This document shows, one piece after another, positions 44,371-53,051 of a stretch of DNA of 64,000 nt. A program made the translations under genes and the position numbers. Source of the stretch: Peptoniphilus catoniae (GTDB taxonomy: Bacteria > Bacillota > Clostridia > Tissierellales > Peptoniphilaceae); the NCBI RefSeq assembly GCF_901447155.2, contig NZ_LR588418.1:1-64000 (forward strand), in the 5' to 3' direction. Positions within the stretch are counted from its first letter, which is position 1. Every line of letters starts with the position of its first letter. Under the pieces are notes generated by a model. That model made no database searches, was not told where the DNA came from, and saw nothing but the letters and a program-made list of their open reading frames with translations.

Positions 44371-45321
44371 ATGAGTTTTTCATCCTATGTGAAAAGTGAA
44401 TTGGCAAAGATTCCTATTGAGAATAATTGCGATATTATTGCTGAGCTTGCTGCTTTTGTACCTATGTGTGCCTCTTTAAGCCTTGCTGAAGGAGGGCTTA
44501 GAATAGGCTTTAATACTGAAAGTGCGGCTGTGGCAAGAAGGATTTTTACTTTTTTAAAGGGTTATTATTCTGAGGATGTTGTCGTCAAGGTATCCAAGTC
44601 CAGACAGCTTAAAAAGAATAATATTTATTCTGTTATGCTTGAAGATTCGGGGGCCACTAATTTACTTTTAGATGATGTTAATTATATAAGAAATGAAAAC
44701 GTATTTATGCCTAATTATGCTCCTGAATTTTTATTAAGGGACAGGTGTTGCAGGAGGGCTTACATAAGGGGGTCTTTTTTGGGAGCGGGTTCTATATCTG
44801 ATCCTAAAAAGTACTACCACTTGGAATTTGTTTGTAACAGGGCTGAGCATGCGGAGTTTTTGTCTAATTTGATTAATTCTTTCGGCTTCAGGTCCAAGTT
44901 TATTGCAAGAAAGGATAGTTACATAGTCTACCTTAAGGAGGCTGAACAGATTTCTGATTTGCTCAGTTTAACGGGGGCTTACAGGTCTACTCTTGAGTTT
45001 GAGAATGTCAGAGTTTTTAAGGATATTAACAACAGGGTCAACAGAATTGTAAATCTTGAGAGTGCTAATTTGAATAAAATAGTTGATACTAACATAAGGC
45101 AGGTAAGGGATATAGAGTTAATTGACAAGGTTATTGGTCTTGATAATCTGCCTGATAATTTAAGACAGGTGGCGCAGCTTCGACTTGAGGACAGATCTTT
45201 AAGCTTAAGGGAGCTTGGCAAAAGGCTAAGTCCTCCTATAGGAAAGTCGGGGGTCAACCACAGATTAAAAAGGATTAAGGATATTGCGGATAGCATAAGG
45301 AGTGAGAGAGATGGTGGTTAA
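44371..45321 (+). CDS. whiA: DNA-binding protein WhiA
   Basis: 316 residues from ATG 44371, preceded by GGTGGGAG; a start seven codons upstream is rejected. It has a degenerate LAGLIDADG homing-endonuclease-like N-terminal domain (CCRRAYIRGSFLGAGSISDPKKYYHLEF) and a C-terminal helix-turn-helix (LRLEDRSLSLRELGKRLSPPIGKSGVNHRLKRI). WhiA affects cell division and growth in Gram-positives. Usually found with rapZ and yvcK upstream and ptsH/crh downstream; here only the downstream side is kept. Its end overlaps ptsH by 11 nt. Confidence 0.95.
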   Translation: MSFSSYVKSELAKIPIENNCDIIAELAAFVPMCASLSLAEGGLRIGFNTESAAVARRIFTFLKGYYSEDVVVKVSKSRQLKKNNIYSVMLEDSGATNLLLDDVNYIRNENVFMPNYAPEFLLRDRCCRRAYIRGSFLGAGSISDPKKYYHLEFVCNRAEHAEFLSNLINSFGFRSKFIARKDSYIVYLKEAEQISDLLSLTGAYRSTLEFENVRVFKDINNRVNRIVNLESANLNKIVDTNIRQVRDIELIDKVIGLDNLPDNLRQVAQLRLEDRSLSLRELGKRLSPPIGKSGVNHRLKRIKDIADSIRSERDGG

Positions 45322-45577
45322 GACAGTAGAATTAAAGCATGAGAATGGCTTACATGCAAGGGCGGCGGCTTTATTTGTAAGGTGCGCCAACAAGCATAAG
45401 TCTGAAATTACTTTAACTGCTCACGGAGAAAGTGTAAACGGTAAGAGTATAATAGGTATCATGTCTCTTGGTGTAAAGTGTAATGAGTCTATTGAGATAA
45501 GTGCTCAGGGTGTTGATGAGAAAGAGGCAATTGACAATTTATCTAAATTGGTGGAGAATAATTTTATAGATGTGTAG
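45311..45577 (+). CDS. ptsH: Phosphocarrier protein HPr
   Basis: 88 residues from ATG 45311. His15 (NGLHARAAA) is present, so it is true HPr rather than Crh, and Ser46 (NGKSIIGIMSL) is the HPr-kinase site. Transfers phosphate from enzyme I to sugar PTS proteins, and as Ser46-P serves carbon catabolite control. An in-frame GTG at 45302 overlaps the ribosome site and is rejected. Confidence 0.93.
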   Translation: MVVKTVELKHENGLHARAAALFVRCANKHKSEITLTAHGESVNGKSIIGIMSLGVKCNESIEISAQGVDEKEAIDNLSKLVENNFIDV

Positions 45578-45582
45578 ATTAG

Positions 45583-45622
45583 GAAGAGTTTTAATAATTT
45601 ATTATTAAGGCTCTTTTCATTT
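45583..45622 (+). terminator. Terminator/attenuator between ptsH and dnaE
   Basis: Long AT-rich stem AGAG-TTTTAATAAT / ATTATTAAGG-CTCT (about 45589-45614) with a 2-nt loop and TTTTCATTT tail. It may cut dnaE expression relative to ptsH. Confidence 0.6.
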
Positions 45623-45637
45623 AAGTGGTGATATATA

Positions 45638-48600
45638 GTGAAGGATTTTGTAAATTTACATGTGCATAGTGAGTATTCTCTCCTTGACGGATCGGCTCGT
45701 ATAGAGGAGCTTGCCGAGAGAACTAAGGAGCTGGGTATGGATGCTGTAGCCTTAACGGATCATGGAAATATGTATGGTGCCATAGCTTTTTATAAGGCTT
45801 GTAAAAAAGTAGGTGTAAAGCCTATTTTAGGTTGCGAGGTTTATATAAGTGATGGTGATTATACTAAGTTTGACAAGGACATGCAAAGGTTTCATTTGAT
45901 TCTTCTTGCTGAAAACAATGAGGGTTTTTTAAATCTAATGAAAATTGTGTCTGAGGGTTTTGTTAAGGGCTACTACTACAAGCCCAGAGTTGACAAGGAT
46001 GTCCTTAGAAGGTACTCCAAGGGTATTATTGCAAGCTCAGCCTGTCTTGGGGGAGAGGTGCAGAGAAAGCTTTTATATAATGATTATGAGGGGGCAAAGC
46101 GTGCCGCCTTATCCTATAGGGAAATTTTCGGACCTAACAACTTTTTCTTAGAACTCCAGGATCATGGCATCCTGGACCAAAAAAGGGTAAACAAGCAGCT
46201 TGTTATTTTATCTGATCAGCTTGGGATTGATCTTATTGCAACTAATGATGTTCACTATTTAAAAAGGGAAGATGCCAAGGCTCATGATGTGCTTTTGTGT
46301 ATTCAGACAGGGACTATTGTAAATGCAAGTAAGAGGATGAGATTTCCCAGTGATGAGTTTTATTTAAAGGGCCCTGATGAAATGTATGAGATTTTTTCGG
46401 CTAATCCTGAGGCTTTGGAAAACACCAAAATAATTGCCGACAGATGTAATGTGGATATAGAGTTTCACAACTTGCACCTGCCTCACTTTAAGCTTCAAGA
46501 GGGTTATACTAATGTAAGCTATTTAAGGCATTTAGTTGAGGAGGGTTTAAAGCAAAGGTATAAAGAGGTTAGCGGCAAAATAAGGGAAAGGGTTGAGTTT
46601 GAACTTAACACCATTATAACCATGGGTTACACTGACTACTTTTTAATTGTTTGGGATTTTATAAATTATGCTAAAAGTAAGGGTATTATGGTGGGACCGG
46701 GACGTGGATCTGCAGCGGGCTCTATTGTGTCTTATGCTCTTAGGATAACTGATGTTGACCCTATGGAATTTAATTTGCTTTTTGAAAGGTTTTTGAATCC
46801 TGAAAGGGTCTCCATGCCGGATATAGATATAGATTTTTGCTATGAAAGACGTGAAGAGGTAATTGATTATGTTATAGACAAGTACGGCAAGGACAATGTT
46901 GCACAAATTGTTACCTTTGGAACCTTGGGAGCAAGGGGAGCCATAAGGGATGTAGGAAGGGCTTTGGATATAGGCTACGGAAAGGTTGACTATATTGCCA
47001 AGCAGGTACCTAATGAGCTTAATATGACTATAGAAAAGGCTCTTGATGTAAGCAGCAATTTAAAAAAGGAATATGAAAGTAACGATGAAATTAGGGAGCT
47101 TATAGATACGGCTATAAAGGTTGAAGGTCTACCAAGACACACATCAACTCATGCTGCCGGTGTTGTAATATCAAAGGACGCTCTTACTAATTATGTACCC
47201 TTAACTAGAAACAAGGATATAATAGCAACTCAGTTTAATATGACGGAGCTTGAGGAGCTGGGCCTTCTTAAAATGGACTTTTTAGGTTTAAGGACTCTTA
47301 CTGTAATTAGAGATGCGCTTTTTCTTATAAAAAAAATCCATGGAAAGGAAATAGATTTTTCTTCCATGAAGCTTAATGATAAAAAGGTTCTTGAAATGTT
47401 TGCCAAGGCGGAAACTCTCGGGGTATTTCAATTTGAATCTGCAGGTATGAGGGCTTTTTTAAAGGAGCTTAAGCCTGACGCCTTTGAAGATTTAGTTGCG
47501 GCAAATGCACTTTTTAGACCGGGGCCTATGAATCAGATACCTAAGTTTGTAGAGTCGAAGCATAATCCTAAAAAAATCAGTTATATTCATCCTGCCTTAG
47601 AGGAAATACTGGCTTCAACCTACGGCTGCATAGTTTACCAAGAGCAGGTAATGCAAATTGTTCAAAAAATCGGAGGCTACTCTCTTGGTAGAGCGGACCT
47701 TGTAAGACGTGCCATGTCCAAGAAAAAAATGTCCGTTATGGAAGAGGAAAGGCAAAACTTTATTTATGGCAAGAGGGAAAATGGCAAGCTGATTTGCAAG
47801 GGTGCCATAGCTAATGGTGTTGATGAAAAAAGCGCCGGGGAAATTTATGATTTAATGATAGATTTCGCCAACTACGCCTTTAATAAGAGCCACTCCGTTG
47901 CCTATTCAGTAGTGGCATATTGGACAGCTTACTTAAAATACTACTACCCTAAGGAGTTTATGGCGGCACAGATTTCTTCTCAAATGGGCAATGTTTCTCA
48001 AGTGTCCCTTTATATTGAAGAGTGTGCAAGATTGGGTATAGGTATTTTACCTCCCGATATTAACAAAAGTTATGAAAAGTTTACTGTAGAAGATGGTAAA
48101 ATCAGATTTGGACTAAAGGGTGTAAAGAATTTAAGTTCAAATTTAATTTCCGCCATAGTTGAAGTTAGAAAAAATGGAAGGTTTAAAAGCCTAAGTGATT
48201 TTATTGAAAGAGTTGCCAAAAATGATGCCAGGGCTCTTAACAAGAGATCTATTGAGTATTTAATAAAGTCGGGGGCCTTAGATGGACTTGGAGGCAACAG
48301 GGCACAGTATTTGGCGGCTTATGAAAAGATAATTGACAACTGTCTATCTAATGCAAGAAACAATATTCAGGGACAATTTTCTCTTTTTGACACTATAGAA
48401 AATAAAAACGAAATTTTGCCTGAGCTTAAGGATTTTAATCAAAGGGCAAAGCTTGAAATGGAAAGGGAAATTTTAGGTATATATGTATCGGGGCATCCTC
48501 TTGACAGTTACAGGGACTTTATTGCATCCTCAGGTGGAGACAATATTAATGAAATTAACGAAAGATACAGAGAGGGCGGATTTAATCGAGATTATTATGT

Positions 48601-49084
48601 AAAAATAGTCGGCATTTTAAAAAATAAAAAGACTATGATTACAAAGAATAAAAAAATAATGGCCTTTGCAAAGTTGGAGGACCTTTATGGTGAAATAGAA
48701 CTGATAATTTTCCCCAACACCTATGAAAAAGCCTTTGACAAGCTAGTTGATGACTCAATAGTTTTAATTGAGGGTCACATTCAACACTCTGAGGTGGAGG
48801 AGCCTAAAATTATAGTGGATGATATAAAGTCCGTTAAGGAGCCTTCCAGCAAAAGACTGTATATTTCAGTAAAAAGTCAAAAAAGCACCGCCATTATTAA
48901 GTTGATTAAAAATGTACTTGTTAACTACAAGGGTGAGACTCCCAGTGTTTTGTATTTTGAAGACAGTAAAAAAGCTTACGGCTTGGACAAGGATTTTTGG
49001 ATAGATGAAGAAAGATTTGAGGATCTTAGACCTGAGGTCTTGACTTTTTTAGGCAACGATTCCTCTAAGATAATTTTAAAGTAG
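45638..49084 (+). CDS. dnaE: DNA polymerase III alpha subunit (DnaE)
   Basis: 1148 residues. Order: PHP domain with intact metal motifs (FVNLHVHSEYSLLDG, LTDHGNMYGA), polymerase palm with PDIDIDFCYERR (catalytic Asp), fingers (FRPGPMNQIPKFVESKH), helix-hairpin-helix DNA-binding segment near 800-860 and an OB fold near 970-1050. It is the DnaE type, which in PolC-containing Bacillota extends primers on the lagging strand. GTG start 6 nt after AAGTGGTGA. pfkA follows after 7 nt. Confidence 0.97.
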   Translation: MKDFVNLHVHSEYSLLDGSARIEELAERTKELGMDAVALTDHGNMYGAIAFYKACKKVGVKPILGCEVYISDGDYTKFDKDMQRFHLILLAENNEGFLNLMKIVSEGFVKGYYYKPRVDKDVLRRYSKGIIASSACLGGEVQRKLLYNDYEGAKRAALSYREIFGPNNFFLELQDHGILDQKRVNKQLVILSDQLGIDLIATNDVHYLKREDAKAHDVLLCIQTGTIVNASKRMRFPSDEFYLKGPDEMYEIFSANPEALENTKIIADRCNVDIEFHNLHLPHFKLQEGYTNVSYLRHLVEEGLKQRYKEVSGKIRERVEFELNTIITMGYTDYFLIVWDFINYAKSKGIMVGPGRGSAAGSIVSYALRITDVDPMEFNLLFERFLNPERVSMPDIDIDFCYERREEVIDYVIDKYGKDNVAQIVTFGTLGARGAIRDVGRALDIGYGKVDYIAKQVPNELNMTIEKALDVSSNLKKEYESNDEIRELIDTAIKVEGLPRHTSTHAAGVVISKDALTNYVPLTRNKDIIATQFNMTELEELGLLKMDFLGLRTLTVIRDALFLIKKIHGKEIDFSSMKLNDKKVLEMFAKAETLGVFQFESAGMRAFLKELKPDAFEDLVAANALFRPGPMNQIPKFVESKHNPKKISYIHPALEEILASTYGCIVYQEQVMQIVQKIGGYSLGRADLVRRAMSKKKMSVMEEERQNFIYGKRENGKLICKGAIANGVDEKSAGEIYDLMIDFANYAFNKSHSVAYSVVAYWTAYLKYYYPKEFMAAQISSQMGNVSQVSLYIEECARLGIGILPPDINKSYEKFTVEDGKIRFGLKGVKNLSSNLISAIVEVRKNGRFKSLSDFIERVAKNDARALNKRSIEYLIKSGALDGLGGNRAQYLAAYEKIIDNCLSNARNNIQGQFSLFDTIENKNEILPELKDFNQRAKLEMEREILGIYVSGHPLDSYRDFIASSGGDNINEINERYREGGFNRDYYVKIVGILKNKKTMITKNKKIMAFAKLEDLYGEIELIIFPNTYEKAFDKLVDDSIVLIEGHIQHSEVEEPKIIVDDIKSVKEPSSKRLYISVKSQKSTAIIKLIKNVLVNYKGETPSVLYFEDSKKAYGLDKDFWIDEERFEDLRPEVLTFLGNDSSKIILK

Positions 49085-49091
49085 GTGTTTT

Positions 49092-50051
49092 ATGGAAAAA
49101 ATAGGAATTTTAACAAGTGGGGGAGACGCCCCGGGTATGAACGCCTTTATCCGTTCCGTAGTAAGGACTTCAATTTATAGAGGGGCGGAGGTATATGGTA
49201 TTAAAAACGGTTATAAGGGACTTTTAGAAGGTAAGGTAGACAGAATGGTTGAGTCCTCAGTTGGGGATATTATACAAAGAGGAGGAACCATTTTAGGTAC
49301 ATCAAGGTCCGACAAGTTTATGACGGAGGAAGGAATCAGAAGGGCTTTAAGTATTCTTGAAGTTTTCGGTATAACAAAGCTTATAGTTGCAGGAGGAGAC
49401 GGTTCCTTAAAGGGGGCCTTGGAACTTGGCAAAAGAGGTGTTGATGTAATAGGAGCACCCTTAAGTATAGACAATGATTTAGGCTATACTGATTATTCTA
49501 TAGGATTTTTCACTGCCGTTAACACAGTTACCTCTGCCATATCTAAAATAAGAGATACGACGGAATCTCACGGAAGGGCCCATGTAGTTGAGGTTATGGG
49601 AAGAAACTGCGGAGACATTGCCCTATACAGCGGCTTGGCATCAGGTGCCGAATCTATAATAGTACCTGAAAGAAAGCTTAACTTGGATGACATTGTAAAG
49701 AGAGCCATAAAGACTAAGGAAAGAGGCAAAAGGCATCACATTATAATTATGGCTGAGGGAGCGGGAAGCTCCTATGACCTGGCGGAAAAATTCAGCGACC
49801 TGACTCAAATTGAAACTAAGGTTACAGTGCTGGGTTATCTTCAAAGAGGTGGAGAACCTAATGTTATAGACAGGATAATGGGTTCCACCATGGGAGAAAT
49901 GAGTGTAAATCATATTATGGATAACTTAGGTTCCTATGCTATAGGAAACAAAAAGGGCGAGATAAAAATCTATGATCTTGAAGAAGCCCTTAGTGTGAAA
50001 AAAGAATTCAAGGATAATTTAGCAGATATAATGAAGGTTATATCAATATAG
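49092..50051 (+). CDS. pfkA: ATP-dependent 6-phosphofructokinase
   Basis: 319 residues, standard PfkA length. ATP site ILTSGGDAPGMNA and AGGDGSLKGA; catalytic IDND (SIDNDLGYTDY) with both Asp kept; EVMGRNCGDIAL. Phosphorylates fructose 6-phosphate, committing step of glycolysis. The stretch APLSIDNDLGYTDYSIGFF departs from the usual VPGTIDNDIPGTDFTIGFD at several positions around the active site. Next to pyk, as in many Bacillota. Confidence 0.95.
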   Translation: MEKIGILTSGGDAPGMNAFIRSVVRTSIYRGAEVYGIKNGYKGLLEGKVDRMVESSVGDIIQRGGTILGTSRSDKFMTEEGIRRALSILEVFGITKLIVAGGDGSLKGALELGKRGVDVIGAPLSIDNDLGYTDYSIGFFTAVNTVTSAISKIRDTTESHGRAHVVEVMGRNCGDIALYSGLASGAESIIVPERKLNLDDIVKRAIKTKERGKRHHIIIMAEGAGSSYDLAEKFSDLTQIETKVTVLGYLQRGGEPNVIDRIMGSTMGEMSVNHIMDNLGSYAIGNKKGEIKIYDLEEALSVKKEFKDNLADIMKVISI

Positions 50052-50059
50052 GGGGATTT

Positions 50060-51808
50060 ATGAAAAGGACTAAAATAGTAGCTACTATAGGACCTGCATC
50101 AGACAGTGAAGAAATGCTTGAGCTTCTTTTAAAGGAGGGTGTTGATGTTTGCAGACTTAACTTTTCCCATGGAACAAGACAGGAGCACCTTGAAAGAATA
50201 AAAAAGATAAAAAAATTAAGAGATAAGCTTAATTTGCCTGTCGCCCTTATGCTGGACACTAAGGGGCCTGAAATAAGACTTGGCACCTTTAGGGATATGA
50301 AAGAGTTTTACCTGGAAAGTGGAGATAAATACATTCTTACTACAAGGGAAATTGAGGGGGAAGAGGGTATATCCTCAGTCTCCTATAAGAATTTACCTGA
50401 AGATTTAAATGAAGGTTCAAGAATTTTAATAGATGACGGACTTATAAGCATGATAGTTAACAAGGTGGAAGGAAGCGAAATTTACTGCACAGTTGAAAAC
50501 GGAGGTATGATTTCTTCAAGAAAGGGCCTTAATTTGCCAGGAGTCAAGGTAAATCTTCCGGCTATCACAGAAAAGGACATTGAGGATATAGAGTTCGGTA
50601 TAGAAAATGATATTGATTTTATAGCGGCTTCCTTTGTAAGAAGCAGGCAGGACGTGCTTAACATCAGAAAAATCCTTGAAGACAGAGGCAACTATGATAT
50701 AAGAATTATAGCTAAGGTTGAATCTAAACAGGGCCTTGATAATCTTGATGAGATTCTTGAGGTATCAGACGGTATTATGGTAGCAAGAGGGGACCTTGGA
50801 GTTGAAATTATGACAGAAGAAGTTCCCCTGGCACAAAAGCTTATGATAAAAAAATGTAATTTGGCAGGTAAACCTGTTATAACTGCAACTCAAATGCTTG
50901 ACTCCATGATGAGAAATCCAAGACCTACAAGGGCTGAAGCTAATGATGTTGCAAATGCGGTTTTAGATGGAAGCTCCGCCGTTATGCTTTCAGGAGAGAC
51001 GGCAAGTGGCAAGTATCCTCTGTTGGCAGTAAAAACAATGAGAAAAATAATAGAGGTAACGGAAAGATCCATTGACTTTAAGGAGCTTTTAAAGAAAAAA
51101 ATAGATCAAAACTCAGACACTATAGTCAATGCTATAGGTAAAAGCGCCTGTACCATAGCGGGGGATTTAAATGCCAAGGCTATAATTACTGCAACTACAT
51201 CAGGAAGCACAACAAGAGCAATAGCAAAGTTTATGCCTAAGGCTGATATTATAGCTGTAACGGTTAATGAAAAAATAAGAAGACAGCTTAACCTTGAATG
51301 GGGAACTGTTGCAATTACAGGAGAACCCTTAACAAACACCGATGATGTTTTGGAGAACTCCGTAAAGAGAAGTATTGAAGAGGGATTAATAGGTCCGGGA
51401 GATACACTTGTTTTAACTGCAGGAGTCCCTGTAGGCCTTTCAGGTTCCACTAACCTTATAAAGGTTCAGACAGTTTCAGAAATTATAGGCAGAGGTGTTG
51501 GTTTCGGTCTTAGTAATGTAACAGGATCAGCCCTTGTGGTAAACTCCATTGATGATTTGATTTACAAGTTTAAAGCCGGAGACATTTTAATTTTAAATAA
51601 CACTGATAAGGAAATAATGGAGTATGTGAAAAAAGCTTCAGCTATAGTTGCAGAAGTGGAGGGCTATACCTCCCATGCTGCCATTACAGGCCTATCCCTT
51701 AATCTTCCTACAGTTGTAGGAGTAAAAAATGCAAGAAAACTTATTAAAACCGGGGACATAGTCAGTCTTAATCCTCTAGAGGGTTTGGTAAAAAAGGGTA
51801 TGTCTTAA
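50060..51808 (+). CDS. pyk: Pyruvate kinase with C-terminal PEP-utilising domain
   Basis: 582 residues: catalytic barrel (RTKIVATIGPASDS; MVARGDLGVEI; GKPVITATQMLDSM), allosteric domain (ITATTSGSTTRAIAKFMP) and the extra ~100-residue C-terminal domain (ADVEGYTSHAAITG-type; here EVEGYTSHAAITGLSLNLPTVVG) resembling the mobile His domain of PEP synthase, seen in Bacillus and clostridial enzymes. Makes pyruvate and ATP. Last gene of the block. Confidence 0.97.
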   Translation: MKRTKIVATIGPASDSEEMLELLLKEGVDVCRLNFSHGTRQEHLERIKKIKKLRDKLNLPVALMLDTKGPEIRLGTFRDMKEFYLESGDKYILTTREIEGEEGISSVSYKNLPEDLNEGSRILIDDGLISMIVNKVEGSEIYCTVENGGMISSRKGLNLPGVKVNLPAITEKDIEDIEFGIENDIDFIAASFVRSRQDVLNIRKILEDRGNYDIRIIAKVESKQGLDNLDEILEVSDGIMVARGDLGVEIMTEEVPLAQKLMIKKCNLAGKPVITATQMLDSMMRNPRPTRAEANDVANAVLDGSSAVMLSGETASGKYPLLAVKTMRKIIEVTERSIDFKELLKKKIDQNSDTIVNAIGKSACTIAGDLNAKAIITATTSGSTTRAIAKFMPKADIIAVTVNEKIRRQLNLEWGTVAITGEPLTNTDDVLENSVKRSIEEGLIGPGDTLVLTAGVPVGLSGSTNLIKVQTVSEIIGRGVGFGLSNVTGSALVVNSIDDLIYKFKAGDILILNNTDKEIMEYVKKASAIVAEVEGYTSHAAITGLSLNLPTVVGVKNARKLIKTGDIVSLNPLEGLVKKGMS

Positions 51809-51828
51809 GATTATAAATAATAAAAGAG

Positions 51829-51858
51829 AGGAGCCTTTAATATAGGCTTCTTTTTTAT
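51829..51858 (+). terminator. pyk terminator
   Basis: GGAGCCT (51830-51836) pairs with AGGCTTC (51844-51850), followed by TTTTTTAT. Confidence 0.8.
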
Positions 51859-52138
51859 GGAGAAAATAATCTTATAGGATAAATGTAAATAAAATTTTAA
51901 AATAGCTATATTTTTTATTAAAAGTAAACTAAAATATAGGATATAGGTGTAACTTAAAAATAAGAGGACAATTTTTAATAAATAGAGATAAAAGGCAATT
52001 TTATTTTATTAGGATAAGTATATTTTTAATGAGAATAATCCCTTATAAGTATATACTATGTATAATGTGTGTGTAATAAAAGTCTATTGCTTTTATTATG
52101 CAGTTTGGTTTTAACTCCATTTTTTCAAGGAGGGTGTA
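51859..52138. promoter_or_regulatory. rbs operon regulatory region
   Basis: 280 bases without a gene. A -10-like TATAAT lies at 52061-52066 (no good -35). Directly after it is a perfect 9-bp inverted repeat, TAATAAAAG (52074-52082) / CTTTTATTA (52090-52098), then AAGGAGGGTGTA and the rbsK ATG. The repeat may be an operator or a leader hairpin. Confidence 0.5.
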
Positions 52139-53050
52139 ATGAAAATAATAGTGGCAGGCAGTATAAACATGGACCTGGTTGTAAGGTCGGAGGAAATTCC
52201 AAAGCCCGGCGAAACTGTTCCCGGAAAAGATTTTACTACTATACCTGGAGGCAAGGGAGCCAATCAAGCGGCTGCTATAGCAAAGCTTGGAGGAAGCTGT
52301 GTTTTTTTAGGTAAGGTTGGAAATGACGACTTCGGCACAAGTGTCCTTGAATCAATGAAGGCCTCGGGAATTAACGTTGACCTTGTGGAAAAGGAAAAGA
52401 CTTCAACAGGAGTTTCAATTATAAATGTAGATGCAAGAGGCAACAACAATATAGTTTTTGTTGCAGGGGCAAATGCCTTAGTTGATGAGGCCTATATTAA
52501 CAGGCACATAAATGCCTTTAAAGATGCTTCTATGGTTGTTATGCAAAATGAAATTCCCAAGGAAACTATAAGACACATTTTAAAGGTCACAAGGGACATG
52601 AATATTATCAGACTTCTTAATCCGGCTCCGGCTATGGACATAGAAGATGATATGTTAAAAGAGATAGATATACTTATACCTAATGAGCACGAACTTGCAA
52701 GGCTTTCAAAGGTAACAATAGATTCTAAGGAGTCAGTAAGGGCTGCGGCAGGTCTGCTTTTAGACAGGGGACTTGGAAGAATAATAGTTACCCTTGGTGA
52801 ACATGGAGCCTTTTATAAGGATAAGGAAAAGGAAAAGTTTTACACAGCCTATAAGGCGAATATAGTTGACACTACAGCTGCAGGGGACAGTTTTATAGGA
52901 GGATTTTGCAATAGCTTTGTTGAATCCGGGGACATAGATAAGTCTATAGATTTCGGACAAAAAACCGCAGCTATAGCTATAGGAAGATTCGGAGCTCAAA
53001 CATCAATCCCTAGCAGGGAAGAAGTGCTTAATTTTAAACCGGAGGACTGA
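52139..53050 (+). CDS. rbsK: Ribokinase
   Basis: 303 residues, PfkB family. Motifs: SINMDLVVRSEEIPKPGETVPG, GGKGANQAAAIAKLGG and the catalytic DTTAAGDSFIGGF near the C-terminus (general base Asp). Phosphorylates ribose to ribose 5-phosphate in the cytoplasm, the step after uptake by the rbsACB transporter that follows. One base separates it from rbsA. Confidence 0.96.
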   Translation: MKIIVAGSINMDLVVRSEEIPKPGETVPGKDFTTIPGGKGANQAAAIAKLGGSCVFLGKVGNDDFGTSVLESMKASGINVDLVEKEKTSTGVSIINVDARGNNNIVFVAGANALVDEAYINRHINAFKDASMVVMQNEIPKETIRHILKVTRDMNIIRLLNPAPAMDIEDDMLKEIDILIPNEHELARLSKVTIDSKESVRAAAGLLLDRGLGRIIVTLGEHGAFYKDKEKEKFYTAYKANIVDTTAAGDSFIGGFCNSFVESGDIDKSIDFGQKTAAIAIGRFGAQTSIPSREEVLNFKPED

Positions 53051-53051
53051 T

